Shown: positions 33,626 to 45,637 of the stretch, one piece after another
How the letters are laid out: each line of letters opens with the position of its first letter
Numbering within the stretch: position 1 is the first letter of the stretch
Assembly: GCF_905163445.1 (NCBI RefSeq)
Contig: NC_053181.1
Span: forward strand, 3,968,001-4,032,000
DNA from: Pararge aegeria
Lineage: Eukaryota > Arthropoda > Insecta > Lepidoptera > Nymphalidae
Direction of reading: 5' to 3'
Length of the DNA stretch: 64,000 nucleotides
Translations under genes and position numbers: made by a program
The notes under the pieces: model-generated
Databases searched by the model: none
The model's input: the letters and a program-made list of their open reading frames with translations, nothing else
Told to the model about the DNA's origin: nothing

Positions 33626-34706
33626 TGGACTAGACTGGACTATGAAAAAGCCTTTGATTCGGTGGAAACTTGGGCTGTGTTTAGGTCACTGCAGAGATGC
33701 CGAATTGACTACCGGTATATCCAAGTGTTGCAGTGTTTGTACAAAAACGCCACTATGTCAGTTCGTATACAGGATCAGACTACGAGACCAATCCAATTGC
33801 AGCGAGGCGTGCGACAGGGAGATGTTATCTCCCCGAAACTATTTACCGCTGCGTAGGAGGACGTCTTTAAGCTTCTGGAATGGAACGGACTTGGCATCAA
33901 CATTAACGGCGAGTACATCACTCAACTTCGGTTTGCCGACGATGTAGTCATAATGGCAGAGACTCTGGGAGACCTAAATACGATGCTCGATGGCCTCAGC
34001 AGAGCTTCTCAACAGGTTGGCCTACGAATGAACATGAGCAAGACGAAGATTATGTCTAATGCTCATGTTCCGCTTCAACCAGTAATCGTTGAGAACACTG
34101 CACTCGAAATTGTTGACGAATACGTATACCTAGGACACACGATCCAGTTAGGTAGGTCCAATTTCGAAAAGGAGGTGAACCGCCGAATCCAACTCGGATG
34201 GGCAGCGTTCGGGAAACTCCGTGCCATCTTTTCGTCAGAAATCCCTCAGTGCCTGAAGACGAAAGTCTTCGAACAGTGCGTGTTGCCAGTGATGACCTAT
34301 GGCTCTGAAACATGGTCGTTAACTATGGGCCTCATAAGAAGGCTTAGAGTCACTCAGCGGGCGATGGAGAGAGCTATGCTCGGAGTATCTCTACGCGATC
34401 GAATCAGAAATGTGGAGATTCGTAGGAGAACCAAAGTTACCGACATAGCTCAACGAGTCGCGAAGCTTAAGTGGCAATGGGCCGGGCACATAGTTCGGAG
34501 AAAGGATGGACGTTGGGGTCCCAAGGTGCTGGAATGGCAGCCCCGTACTGGTAAGCGCAGCGTTGGTCGACCCCCAACGAGGTGGACAGACGACATTAAG
34601 CGCGTCGCAGGTAGCCGTTGGATCCAAGCGGCCCAGAATCGTGGAACTTGGAACTCCCTACAAAAGACCTATGTCCAGCAGTGGACGTCTATCGGTTGAT
34701 GTGATG
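33626..34706 (+). mobile_element. 5'-truncated RTE-type LINE copy with a 12-bp target-site duplication
   Basis: Reverse transcriptase from DYEKAFDSVETW (33638) to the end of the protein at 34699. It includes the catalytic FADD box (RFADDVVIM), LKWQWAGH and the VGRPPTRWTDDIKRVAGSRW C-terminal block. The frame is intact except for one in-frame TAG at 33854-33856 (FTAA*EDVF). The insertion ends in a short tgatgtgatg tail. It is flanked on both sides by aaacagacagac (33614-33625 and 34707-34718), a perfect target-site duplication, and it splits a SINE. Recent and 5'-truncated, as usual for LINEs. Confidence 0.9.
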
Positions 34707-34805
34707 AAACAGACAGACACTCATCACACAAACAGGTGTGCGAATCGAACCCACGGTCTTGGAGTCAGAAAGCAGGGTTGCTGCAACTGCGAAAACCGGC
34801 TGTCC
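34707..34805 (-). mobile_element. SINE family A, tRNA-like head, split by the RTE insertion
   Basis: Resumes after the duplication with actcatcacacaaacag and cgaatcgaacccacggtctt (box B on the minus strand), then the cagaaagcagggt block. Slightly deleted relative to other copies. Confidence 0.8.
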
Positions 34806-34809
34806 AACG

Positions 34810-35795
34810 AAAATGAGGCTTAGAACGCCAGGGTGGCTCGTTGCAGGAAGTGTTCCTTGCATGCCTGTGGTTTATAGGCGACTGTTTCCACTTTCAGAAA
34901 GATCTACGTACTACGTACATACTATGTCTACTTCCTAGTAGGACGCGCAACTCAGTTTTACCTACCTATATACACTGCATAACGCCCTACGAGTTCAGTA
35001 TATTGATGATTTCAGAATGCTGTTTGGCTTATCACCTTATCGTAGTGCATCAGAAATGTTCGCGAGGGCTCATACTGACGACTTTTTTGCCATCAGATGA
35101 AAACGAATTGCATCCTTGATGAAAAGAACGTGGGTAAGCAGTAACGACATTCTGAAAGGATTAATAAATAGATACGACTCTCCGATAGGGAGGGCTGCCT
35201 GGACGCAGACATTCTAATTTGTAACTTTTTGTATATTGAATATTAATATTTCACGTAAGTTTTCTTGATTTAGTTTAGTTTTTATTATTCTGTTATGTAG
35301 TAGTGTAAATGGGTCATAGTTACCCTTTAAAAATCAAAATATTATTATTATTAGAATTCTTAAATCGTTATCAATAATCAAACAAAAGCATAAATACTAC
35401 AATCATTTCAATGACATTTGCAGTGCATCATTGCAAATATCAATAATGTACGTTTTTGTGATGGTGCCGACGTAACAATATTTGCATAATGTTGCTACTA
35501 TAAATACGAGTACTTTGTTGGTGTGTAAATACTTTGTACTGGCTAACAGATAAAATAGTTATCGAGGTACCCTTGCGCAAGGTCGCTACGGGTGGATGTC
35601 GTTATTTTGGCTAACCACTTGCATGCTTTTGTCAACCTCCTCAACTAACATTAAATTTGAATACTATACAACTAAAAAATACAACGAAATACTGTTGAAG
35701 GGTGTATAAGTTTAATTCATAAGGAATAACCCTGTAAAAAATATTAATTTTAGCATATTTATTTTACTACTTATTCATAATATTCACTACTTATT
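34810..35795. other. Intergenic, nothing certain
   Basis: Contains a possible degenerate LINE end at about 35000-35340 (cttatcaccttatcgtagtg, ctctccgatagggagggctg, then attattattatt). No host gene seen. Confidence 0.4.
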
Positions 35796-35799
35796 TTGA

Positions 35800-35995
35800 C
35801 GGCCGACTGGCGCAGTGGGCAGCGACCCTGCTTTCTGAGTCCAAGGCCGTGGGTTCGATTCCCACAACTGGAAAATGTTTGTGTGATGAGCATTAAGTGT
35901 TTTTCAGTGTCTGGGTGTTTATATGTATTTTCTAAGTATTTATGTATATATAATTCATAAAAATATTCATCAGTCATCTTAGTCAATCCTAAGAG
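35800..35995 (+). mobile_element. SINE family A, 3'-truncated
   Basis: Very clean head (gccgactggcgcagtgggc ... gggttcgattcccacaactgg) and body, breaking off after catcagtcatcttag. Confidence 0.88.
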
Positions 35996-36424
35996 AAAAG
36001 ACCGACACGCGCATAGTACCTACGCTATGCGACGATGCTAATATATTGACAGGAGCGATGTTAGGGCAATAACTGATTTCTTTCAGTGCAGTGCTTTAGT
36101 CAAAAAATTCTGCGTTTCGGTTACACAGTTAAGTCTCAGAGACAATAAATAATATACCTCTAAATCATGTGAAGTAATATTTCGGCTGTCATTTACACGT
36201 GTTGTTCGTAAATGTCTATCTACCTTTTACACTGTGTATCTTAATTATTTATATTTATATCGTTATACGTTATTCATAGTTATACGTTTTATATTCCATA
36301 TGAGTTTTTTATTTGGTACTTGTTTTTTTATTTAGTTAGTATAGTAGTATTAATTTTTTATACTACTTTATTTCTGTTCCTTTTTTGTTTTCTTTTATTA
36401 CATATACCTTCTGAAATTTGGCTT

Positions 36425-36680
36425 CGTCTATCATCATATTATATCAACCCATAGCCGGCTCAATACAGAGCACGGGTCTCCTGCTACAATGAAAAGGGGT
36501 TAAGGACGATGGTTCCATAGTTCCACAGGCTGCATTATATCTGACCATCAGTTGTATGTTCTCAAAGGTCTGTGAAGTTTACGAATCTACCCTTGGCCAG
36601 GATGGTGCATCTAAACCCTTCTTATTCGGCTTGACCTGAGCCCTGTAGTGGGCCGGTATGGGTTTATAATGATGACTATG
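36425..36680. mobile_element. SINE family B, inverted pair of fragments
   Basis: A minus fragment (ccggctcaatacagagcacg ...) is followed at about 36560 by a plus fragment ending tgagccctgtagtgggccgg. Confidence 0.7.
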
Positions 36681-36754
36681 AACAGGTGTTAAAGAAGCCA
36701 AGCGCTAATATAGATTAAAAATCGTCAATACAATTTGTTTTCAATACAGTAGCT

Positions 36755-36780
36755 TTATATATATATATATATATATATTT
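36755..36780. repeat. (AT)n microsatellite
   Basis: About 11 AT units ending tttt. A similar shorter run lies at 47108-47140. Confidence 0.85.
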
Positions 36781-36879
36781 TATATTTATGTTTATATATG
36801 TCTATTTATTCTCGGATATATATGGATATAGAACTGCACTATCACGCTCACTTGCAGCTGTTCCTTCTTCCAGAGGTTG

Positions 36880-36965
36880 ACTGTAAGATAATGCTTGCAG
36901 CAATAAGGCCGCCTTTGCATGTTTATGTATATTTTGATGTTTTTTTGCAATAAAGTATTTACAAG
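36880..36965 (+). mobile_element. LINE 3' end fragment, 'gataaggccgcc' family
   Basis: gcagcaataaggccgccttt, tatgtatattttgatg and gcaataaagtatttac. Confidence 0.5.
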
Positions 36966-37429
36966 ACTGAATATTGTAATGGCGCAAACCACCGCCGTTT
37001 GAGTTTAGTAGAATGTGTTGTCACTGACTGCGCTTTTTTGTTGAATATAAAATCTATATGACGGATAAGTTTTGAAACGGTATTTACTTACTTTCAGCTT
37101 TTACGTAGATAAGTATTAACTATTTTTTAATATATTAAAATAAATTTTCAATGTATTAAAAAAGTTGAAACGTTGTTTTTTATATAACTATTCCTAATAA
37201 TAATATTATTCCAAACCAACCAACAGTTCTCTTTAACAGTTCAGTGGATTCCTATGCAATTTATGTATGTAGTTATTTATATGTAATTATTAATCGCTTG
37301 GTACTTAATTGCAGTTGTAAGTGAATCTCAGTGATTAAAATAAACAAGTTTTTTGGTAATCAATACGCAAAAAGTACATATTAAATACCTATTACTTCAA
37401 CATTAAATAAATATTAATTCAAATTTTTG

Positions 37430-37575
37430 TTTTTTTTTTCTTGCCGGCTCTTCTCAGTGGAAACTGCCTTCCGAACCGGTGGTAGAGTCACTACAAACAG
37501 ACTGACTTGACGTTTCAAAAGTGCTTATTAATTAGGCCTACTTGAAATAAATGAATTTTGAATTTGAATTTGAAT
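37430..37575 (+). mobile_element. LINE 3' end, same family as 26442
   Basis: tcttgccggctcttctcag, gtggtagagtcactacaaac, gcctacttgaaataaatgaa and a (ttgaat)n tail. Shorter related pieces follow at 37590-37690 (minus) and 37800-37860 (plus). Confidence 0.7.
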
Positions 37576-38717
37576 TTGTATCACTGGCACTTTTAATAGA
37601 TCTAGATAGTGTCTGTGGTAGTGACTCTACCAGCAGTGCGGAACGCAGATTCCAACAAGAAAAACAATAAAGTAGCTTTTACGTCTCTACTATACCGATC
37701 GATTCCTTATCAATGAAATTGCTGCTGCTTCTTCCAGCAGCCAGATCTATCATAAGAAAAGAATAATGATGGCAAATTATAAATTGCTGTAATTGCTAAG
37801 TTTCTTGCCGGCTTCTTCTCAGTAGAATTCGCCTTCCGAACCGATAGTAGAGTCGGCAAACACGCCGTCTCCGCCTATTTTTAACCCCCGATGCAAAAAC
37901 GACAGGTTGTTTTAAGTTTGATGTGTCTGTGTGCGTGTGTCTGTAGCATATAATAATTTTCTAGTTAGAAGTGTTCTAAGCTATGTTTGATGGTAATCGG
38001 CAAACGATGGTCGTTACAAAATGGCGAATTACATATTTTTTCACAAATCCCTCAATATGGGTATCAAATGAAAGGGCTTGACTAGTAAAATAATATACAG
38101 TAAATCTAAGATAGCCACCACAAACAAATGGCGAATTACAATTTTTTGTTTTAAGATTTTTAATTTATAGTTTTTTATGTTATTAATCAATTTTAATGAT
38201 TAATTGCATTAATTTAACAAAAAAAAATGCACTAAAAAACCACAAAAGATAGGCATAAATGAATTCTGAATTTGAATTAGACCACACTATTATAAATTAC
38301 ACTATGCCTATGCCTACGATATCTTAAGAATAATTACCTACCGCACTCAAATCCATTTTTTGCAACACAAGCACAGACCACAAAGCGATTGACTTATTTA
38401 GTGTACCATCGAAATAAGTAGCGAAATTATTTAATTACTTAGATATTGTGACATTTGACAAACTGCTCTGATAATTACAAAATAATTGTGAGCGCTCACT
38501 CAGCCGACTGGGTTTATCAAACAAGGAGTTTCTTATTTGATGTATGATACCTACTGCGAGATAAAAATGCATCTGTCATTCGTGAGCGTATATTGTAACG
38601 GGCTTTTTCGGTCTTAATTTTAAAGGATCTTCTGTATTTTTGAATCATTATATATTAGCTGCTAACGCTTCCCCGCGACTTTGTCCGCCTACAGAATCCG
38701 ATATTCTTCTAAGACAC

Positions 38718-38950
38718 GAAGTGTGTGTGTTTTTCTGTGTGTGTGTGTGTGTGTGTGAGTGTGTGTGTGTGGGTGTGTGTTCGGTTGTGTGCGTCGAGCG
38801 TGTGCGTGAGCGTGAGCGTGAGAGTGAGCGTGAGCGTGAGCGTGAGCGTGAGCGTGAGCGTGAGCGTGAGCGTGTGCGTTTGTGTGTGCATGTGCGTGTG
38901 TGTTTGTGTGTTCGTGTGCGTGTTCGTGTCTGTGTGCGTGCGTGTTTGTG
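38718..38950. repeat. GT microsatellite with embedded GTGAGC minisatellite
   Basis: (gt)n from about 38720, then about ten copies of gtgagc (38805-38875), then interrupted (gt)n with t and c variants. It produces long open frames in all phases (HAHA, RSRS, SVSV, TLTL), which are artefacts. Confidence 0.9.
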
Positions 38951-39159
38951 AATAGTTGCATACAATCGTTGAAAGTAGGGGGATTATTAAAATTTTTTTT
39001 TTACCGTTGTTCCTCTTCATCACGTTAAGTAATTTAAAATGCCTCATAACGTCTCTCAAAAATTAGGCTATCAAATAACACAAAAAACAATCCCACTTCC
39101 AGAGAGTAACGCGTTAAAACTAGGAAACAAACAAAAAACTAACTAAGATATTAGGTATC

Positions 39160-39232
39160 CACACGCCATTCGTAGCATTATGGAAAACTCTCATGCATTT
39201 AGATATCCTTACGATGTTTTTCTTCACCGTGC
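39160..39232 (-). mobile_element. SINE family B fragment
   Basis: ggaaaactctcatgcattt and ccttacgatgtttttcttcac; abuts the RTE tail at 39230. Confidence 0.6.
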
Positions 39233-39350
39233 AATCATCATCATCATCACATCAACCGATAGACGTCCACTGCTGGACATAGGTCTTTTGTAGGGAGTTC
39301 CAAGTTCCACGGTTCTGAGCCGCTTGGATCCAGCGGCATAGCAAGCAAGG
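39230..39350 (-). mobile_element. RTE 3' tail fragment
   Basis: atcatcatcatcacatcaac followed by gatagacgtccactgctgg and ggtcttttgtagggagttcc: the last 100 bp of an RTE copy, close in sequence to the one at 33626-34706. Confidence 0.8.
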
Positions 39351-39352
39351 GA

Positions 39353-39622
39353 TATTTAAATAAATAAATATACTACGACAATACACACCATCGCCATCTA
39401 GCCCCAAAGTAAGCGTAGCTTGTGTTATGGGTACTGAGATAGCTGATGATTATTTTTTTATGAATATAATACACATAAATACCTATAATATACAGATAAA
39501 CACCCAGACACTGAAAAACATTCATGTTCATCACACCAACATTTTCCAGTTGTGGGAATCGAACCCACGGCCTTGGACTCAGAAAGCAGGGTCGCTGCCC
39601 ACTGCGCCACTCGGCCGTCGGA
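39353..39622 (-). mobile_element. SINE family A, full-length
   Basis: Intact from (aaataaat)n through ctagccccaaagtaagcg to the head ccactgcgccactcggccg. One of the least diverged copies here, so probably recent. Confidence 0.9.
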
Positions 39623-39784
39623 GTAATTTGCGTTTAATGAAATTAACGTTCAAAAGTTCCAAAGACGTTTTGGAGCTTGATCTCCCCTTCTCCCCCTTAA
39701 AACGGAGGCTGAATTTATAACTAAGCTACCGCAGCTATTATTCGCGGACCCAAGGCAAATCTGGGCGACGTCATTTAAAATTTC

Positions 39785-39890
39785 TTTAGTCTCAGCAATC
39801 GTGCATTGTGAAGGCAACATCTCCTGAGGATGCTCCAGAGCCAGAGTGAAATATGCATATGAAATGCACTGTGGAAAAAGTGTATAAATG
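39785..39890 (-). mobile_element. MITE family C, centre only
   Basis: catctcctgaggatgctcc followed by agagccagagtgaaatatgc; diverged. Confidence 0.5.
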
Positions 39891-39944
39891 TCAAAGATTT
39901 TTTCCAAATAGCGCCGTTTAGATTTGTCTGGTTTTCGTACTGAT

Positions 39945-40075
39945 GCCGCCACAAAGCGCCGCAAAGCGATTTAGTGTTCCGCTACGTCGCGTCGAAACCG
40001 ATTAGGGGTATCGGTATACTATTGCCATACCCATTACAGATTAGCCCCTTATTATTTTAGACTACATCATCACTT
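39945..40075 (+). mobile_element. Family D fragment
   Basis: aaagcgatttagtgttccg, aaaccgattaggggtat and attttagactacatcatcac; 5' part missing. Confidence 0.65.
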
Positions 40076-40079
40076 ACCT

Positions 40080-40725
40080 TGTTATGTTATGGGGTAAAGC
40101 TGCTGATATCGAAACAATATTTATATTGCAGAAAATAGCTGTACGATCAATATATAAACTTAAATCACGCGAATCCCTCAGTGAGAAGCTTTAAGAAATA
40201 GGTATACTTACCGTAGCTTTACACCATATTTATAATAATATAGTATTTGTAAGAAATAAACAAAAAGTGGATACAAACAGTTAACTTACAAGAAATGGTC
40301 ATCAATTAGTGACATCTGCATATCATCTGCGAAACGTACAGAAGTCATTTGTGGGATTGAGTTTTATAGTATGATTCCTAAGATAATTTTGGACCTACCA
40401 ATGCATAAATTTAAAGAATATGTTAAAACACATTTATTACAGCGAGGTTACTATACAATTGATGAATTTCTTAATGACAAGGTTGCTTGAAAGCATCCGG
40501 CTCCGCTTTCATCTCTCACAAGATAGAAAAATGAATGTTAAAATGTAAAATGTAAATTGTTGATGTTGGAAAAGAGCAACTGCTGAGTTTCTTGCCGGCT
40601 TCTTCTCGTCTGCCTTCCGAACCGGTGGGGTAGAGTCACTACAAACAGACAGACTTGAAGTTTCAAAAGTGCTTATGAATTAAAAGCTATTATTAAATTT
40701 AAAGTAAATTTTGAATTTTGATTTT
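40080..40725 (+). mobile_element. Decayed LINE 3' part
   Basis: The frame-shifted equivalent of the 26442 copy with more 5' sequence: ttatgttatggggtaaagctgc, gcatatcatctgcgaaacgt, ttacagcgaggttactatac and ggcttcttctcgtctgcc, then an interrupted tail. Confidence 0.7.
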
Positions 40726-40764
40726 TTTTTTAAATCTTGTACTAAAATGAAAATGAATGAATGA

Positions 40765-40960
40765 ATGAATACACTTTTATTGTACACCAAAGACATATAT
40801 CTCTGTAACTACTTTAGTTACAGAGATATAAATACATATCAAGAGAGTACAATTTGGTGGCCTTATCGCTACATAGCGATTTCTTCCAGGCAATTAATGG
40901 CGTAAAAGGAAAAAAAATAGAAAAGAGGTAGGTGGTGCAATAAATAAGATTTAAAATTAT
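40765..40960 (-). mobile_element. LINE 3' end, 'gataaggccgcc' family, with a fold-back
   Basis: acttttattgtacaccaaag, gtggccttatcgctacatag and cttccaggcaatt. Contains a perfect 16-bp hairpin at 40796-40830. Confidence 0.6.
40796..40830. repeat. Perfect hairpin, 16-bp arms, 3-nt loop
   Basis: tatatctctgtaacta, loop ctt, tagttacagagatata. Inside a LINE 3' end. Confidence 0.85.
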
Positions 40961-41384
40961 ACAAATATATATATAATTATATAAATATAACTATAAATAC
41001 AAATAAAAAAAATTAAAATTAAAAAAGTTGATACTTTCTCGACAGAAAAATTCAGTATTATTGAATCGTGGTCTCTAATAGTTAGTATTGAGTTCGAACC
41101 TGACCCGGAAATCAAACCCAAGGCCTCAAGATCATGTAAACTGGAGAATTTAATGGCTTAAAAATCGCAATTCTTAATAATTATAAACCAAGGTTTCCTT
41201 GTTAAGTCCAATTAGAGTGTAACAAAAAACACAGAAGCTGCATTCGAAAAATACTGTAGGTAACAAGTTCTGGACCAAAAACGAATGTTAAAAGGTTCAA
41301 AATTATAATCTGTAGCAATTTACCGTGTATTCGAAAGTTGTTATTTCCGACAACGGTATACATAATTCAATATCTCATCAGTAA

Positions 41385-41680
41385 CCTCAGTTAAAGAAGT
41401 GGGTAGGACTTGGACTTCACTTCCGAGGGTCCCAATTCGAATCCCAGAACGCACCTCTGACTTTTCTAAGTTATGTGCGTTTTAAGCAATTAACATATCA
41501 ATTGCTTCAACGGTAAAGGAAAATATCGTGAGGAAACCTGCATGCCATAAAGTCCTCCATAATGATCTCAAAAGTGTATCCACCGATCCGAACAGGGCCA
41601 AGCTTCGGCCTTTACCCGTTCTTATTGTGGGAGGAGGCCCGTGCCCTGTAGTATGCCGATAATGGGTTGATATGATGATA
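41385..41680 (+). mobile_element. SINE family B, full-length
   Basis: tRNA-like head agaagtgggtaggacttgg and ccaattcgaatcccagaacg, complete body and the gggttgatatgatgat end. Confidence 0.85.
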
Positions 41681-41943
41681 ATAATATTTCAATTTAGTCA
41701 TAAGTTTTATTGTAACAATGCACATTACTGAGAAGAGTTGAAGTTTTCATAAATTTTTTTTCATAGCTCCGTTAAATTTGAACCGATTTTAATAATTCTT
41801 TTTTTATTTGAAATCAAATCGAGCATGTATTGTCTAATTTTAAGAGAGATCTGATAAATATTCTCGGTGATAAAGGGCATAACTATTCACTGTTAACAGC
41901 AAGTAGCAAGGCATATGGGGCAACGAATGCATGCGTACCGTGT

Positions 41944-42897
41944 TACTAATATTATAAATGCGAAAGTTTGCTAGAATGGATGTATGGATGGATGGATGTT
42001 TGTATGGATGGATGGATATTTGTGACGCTTTAACACCACAACGAAAGAACCGATTTGGCTAAAATTTAGCAGGGACATACAATATAATCTGGAATAGCTC
42101 ATAGGCTTCTTTTTATCCCGAAAAAGCAAAAAGCTCCAACAGGATAGCATCTCTATATTACCGCAATTGTCTTTCAAAATCCGCGCAATTCGCGTTTTAG
42201 ATTGACATGGTTTTTTGCATGGGCTTAGTTGAGGACCTGAAAAGTGACAAAGGCTACTTTCTGTATGTCTGTCTTAGCGAAAAACTGAAAAATTACCGAA
42301 TGGATTTGCGTACGGTTTTCACTAATGAACAGAGTGACTCGTGCGGGAGGTTTTAATGTATTTTATTACGGTTTTCTATAAATTGGCTGAAATATAACGA
42401 TGTTTGTTAAAGATGCACACCGACTTGGAGCTTTACTGGCGTACGCCGCGAAAATGATTGATAATATATAAAAATAATGTACTACATGTTTAAAGAAATC
42501 CTTATTACCTACAATAAAGTCCGGGAGGCTATATGTCTAACTGTAATCGATTTTTGTAATAATTTGTCAATCAAAACATGGGTAAAATCTAAAGATGGTG
42601 ACATTCCTATCATGATATTAATCCTTATCCAAATTAATAGTTTTATAATTAAAATTGATTATGTACCTCCAAATTCCTCTTTAAATTATTTAAATTAGAC
42701 CTATGTTTAGAAGTTACGACGGGTATAAAAATGCCTAAAAGCAAGAAAAATGCAGAGTGACGCCCGACCGCGTATTATATGGTTTGGAAATAAAACTGGA
42801 CCCGGTAGGTGGCGCTGCAATTAGGTTTTTAGTTTTTTAAGATATTAAAACAGATAATAACCGATTTGATGCAGACGAAGTTGCCCGGATCAGCTAG
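41944..42897 (+). mobile_element. Long Helitron-like element
   Basis: actaatattataaatgcgaa at the left with an (atgg)n run, and gcagacgaagttgcccgg plus atcagctag at the right. About 950 bp and possibly composite. The frame at 42477-42698 inside it has no recognisable protein. Confidence 0.55.
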
Positions 42898-42899
42898 TC

Positions 42900-44020
42900 T
42901 TGAATATAGCACAAGTACGGTAATTTTAAATAATATCTAGTATTATAAGCCTTACATCGATGTGATAAGATCCTAGTTACGAGCAAGTGTGTTGAAATTA
43001 GTTTTTACTACTCGCTCTAGCAGATGTATGTCAATGTTATAGGTATAGGCATTTCACCTATGGAAATTTACCTCACTATTGTGCAATAAAATATTTACGA
43101 ACGTACAAACAAAACCTTGTAATATTTTTCTGTTCCACTTTATCTTTCTTGTTTCAGATAAATATGTGTTCTTGGAAAAGTATACTATAAGTATCTTATA
43201 TTTGCCGCTACGATCCAACGAGTCTAGTCGGTAAAGTTTTCAAAGGGCCACAGACAAATTAGATACGATTCAAGATTGTTAAAATGTTTTACTGAATATA
43301 CTTACCTATCTAACTATGATTTATACGAATTCCATGGCTTATTTATTGTTTATTTGGAATATTTAAGATACCGGGGCCAGGGCCGCCGAATATAAGAGTT
43401 GACGTAACCCAATCCGTGTCACACCAACAGCAATAATAACAAGTCCAACGATAAAAATATTTTATCCATTGCTCCCTAATAGGTGGTAAAAATAATCCAC
43501 TCTTACCCACCAGGGTAATTTTTGTAGGGACAACCGGCGATGTAGGGAAAAGTAGAACAGCCAATGGCGTGCAGTTAATACATGCAAAAAAGCACTGCCT
43601 ACCCTAAAATTGATATATATCCCGTATAGGAGGAAGATTAGGAGATTATTAGGGATTAGGAGAAGGATTTCTGCCATTTTATGCAATTTTCCTGCTGCAT
43701 GCATACCCTGGTAAGAAACCCAGTGCAAGCCACTGTGAACAGCCCAATATATCCACCAGTGGCTGCCAAGGAAAAAAATTGTTTTGGAAGGCTAGTGTGC
43801 GCTATAATCTTTTTGTGACGTTACGTTACTAAAACTACTCGTCATAATCTAACGCTATTTGTAACTTTTAATTTATAGATATGATGGAATTGTGTAAAGA
43901 TATCCATTTCACGAGTAGCAAATCACTCGCAGTCAGTGAAACACTTTAGTAGGTTAACTTTAAACCATTAGTTAGAGAGGTACATGAACCTTGTAACGTT
44001 TCTGCTAAAGTTTAAATTAT
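42900..44020. other. Intergenic, mostly unassigned
   Basis: Only 43560-43730 shows a repeat also present at 22500. Minus-strand frames at 43343-43564 and 43462-43728 have no recognisable domain. Confidence 0.4.
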
Positions 44021-44024
44021 GTAA

Positions 44025-44205
44025 TCCTACTAATACTATGAACGCGATAGTATGCATCGATGGATGATTGTTACTCTTTCTCACAAAAACTACTGTACCA
44101 AATTGAGTGTAGCTTAGAATTGAGATAGATTGTATCCTGGATTACGTAGGTTACTTTTATCCCGAAAAATATTACTTTTCTTGCGGGATTTATGAAAAAT
44201 AAAAA
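44025..44205 (+). mobile_element. Degenerate Helitron-like 5' part
   Basis: tcctactaatactatgaacg, then cacaaaaactactgtacca and ggttacttttatcccg; the 3' end is lost. Confidence 0.5.
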
Positions 44206-44336
44206 AAGCTGCACCAGCTTTTTCTCATTTTAATACAGTTTCGCCATGTCAATCTGTCAGTGCTTTATCGTAATAGAATGCTTTAAGTGCAGTGTAGTAG
44301 GCAATACAAGGTTAGGTTTAAAGATATATATTTCTA

Positions 44337-44765
44337 CTAGCTGTTGCCCGCGACTTCGTCTGCGTCTGATTTTGTTTTTGATATGGCATTAAATTTAGTT
44401 GTAGTTCCAAAAAAAATTATAGCATTCGGTATCGCTAAGCCTTAAATGTGGGGTTTGCTGCTGTCCGCTAAGGAGTTCTATCCTCTATCTCCAACCACAG
44501 TTTGGGCAAAATTAAACACATAGAATAACCTCTATAGCACAAAAATGATTATTTAAATCGGTTATAATTTGTCGGGGTAAAATTGTCAAAAACTTACATC
44601 CCCTCCCCCAAAGGAACCCCCTAAATGTCGGGATAAAAAGTATTCTATATTACTTCTAACACTTCCAAGAATATGTGTACAGAGTTTCATGAGGATCGGT
44701 TAAGTAGTTTTTGCGTGAAAACGTAACAAACAAACTTACATTGACATTTATAATATTAGTAGGGA
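44337..44765 (-). mobile_element. Helitron-like element, same subfamily as 17603-18040
   Basis: On the minus strand it starts TCCCTACTAATATTATAA (at 44765) and ends gggcaacagctag (at 44337), again between A and T. Nearly co-linear with the copy at 17603-18040. Confidence 0.7.
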
Positions 44766-44929
44766 TAGGGATTAAAGACACGTCATTTACATGGAAACAA
44801 GAAATTAATAGGTAAATTTAAATGTCGATTGTTATATTGTATTATTACAAAAAAAGATGTTGTTTTTCACTGAATGTATTTGAATTAAAATACATCACAG
44901 ATGACATCAAATGCAAGACCGCTAAACCC

Positions 44930-45015
44930 TAGCTGGAAAAAGACCATGGTATTTACAACTCCTTACAAAAGTTGCCATGATGGTGATGATCATGGTGATG
45001 ATAATTGATCTCATC
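44930..45015 (+). mobile_element. RTE tail remnant
   Basis: tatttacaactccttacaaa followed by a (tgatgatgg)-type tail; the coding part is lost. Confidence 0.5.
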
Positions 45016-45295
45016 ATCATCATATCAACCCCTCACAATGAGAAGGGGTTAAGACCGTAGTCCACCACGCTGGCCAAGTGCGGTTTGGTGGACTCCACAC
45101 ACCATAGAAAACAATATGGAGAACTCAGAGGCATGCAAGTTTCCTCACGATGTGAAAATATCATTGCTTCAGCAAGTGATATTTTAATTACTTAAAACGC
45201 ACATAACTTTGAAAGTTAGAGGTGCGGGCTAAGAACTCGGTCCCCCGAAAGTGAAGTCGTGCTCCTACCCACTGGGCTATCACCGCTTCAATCTA
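45015..45295 (-). mobile_element. SINE family B, full-length
   Basis: tcatcatatcaacccctcac through to cccactgggctatcaccgctt; a clean reference copy for the family. Confidence 0.88.
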
Positions 45296-45379
45296 ATTGA
45301 ATGTTATCAATGCATAAGTTAAGGGGACGATTTTCAGTACTTGTCTATCTCAGGATGTTGGGTATTATGTACATATTTG

Positions 45380-45637
45380 AAGGCCGATTGGCACAGTGGG
45401 CAGCGACCCTGCTTTCTGAGCCAAGGCCGTGGGTTCGATTCCCACAACTGGACAATGTTTATTTGATGAACATGAATGTTTTTCAGTGTCTGGGTGTTTA
45501 TCTAGATATTATGAGTATTTATGTATACTATTCATATACATCAGTCATCTTAGTACCAATAACACAAGCTATGCTTACTTTGGGGCTAGATGGCGATGTG
45601 TGTATTGTCGTAGTACATTTATTTATTTATATTATAC
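45380..45637 (+). mobile_element. SINE family A, full-length
   Basis: Head gccgattggcacagtgggc, body cagtgtctgggtgttt and end tttatttatttatat; directly followed by a Helitron-like element on the other strand (45637). Confidence 0.9.

Noticed and set aside
33576..33947. 123-codon plus-strand frame
   Set aside because: Out of frame with the reverse transcriptase that clearly occupies this DNA; it begins inside the split SINE.
35800..35880. tRNA gene (box A and box B perfectly placed)
   Set aside because: Identical heads recur in ten copies attached to the same SINE body, and the 5' and 3' ends do not form an acceptor stem. The same applies at 20235, 31685, 39540, 45380, 57362 and 61660.
38640..39059. 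Several overlapping open frames of 76-116 codons on both strands
   Set aside because: They are translations of the GT/GTGAGC simple repeat; amino-acid content is dipeptide repeats only.
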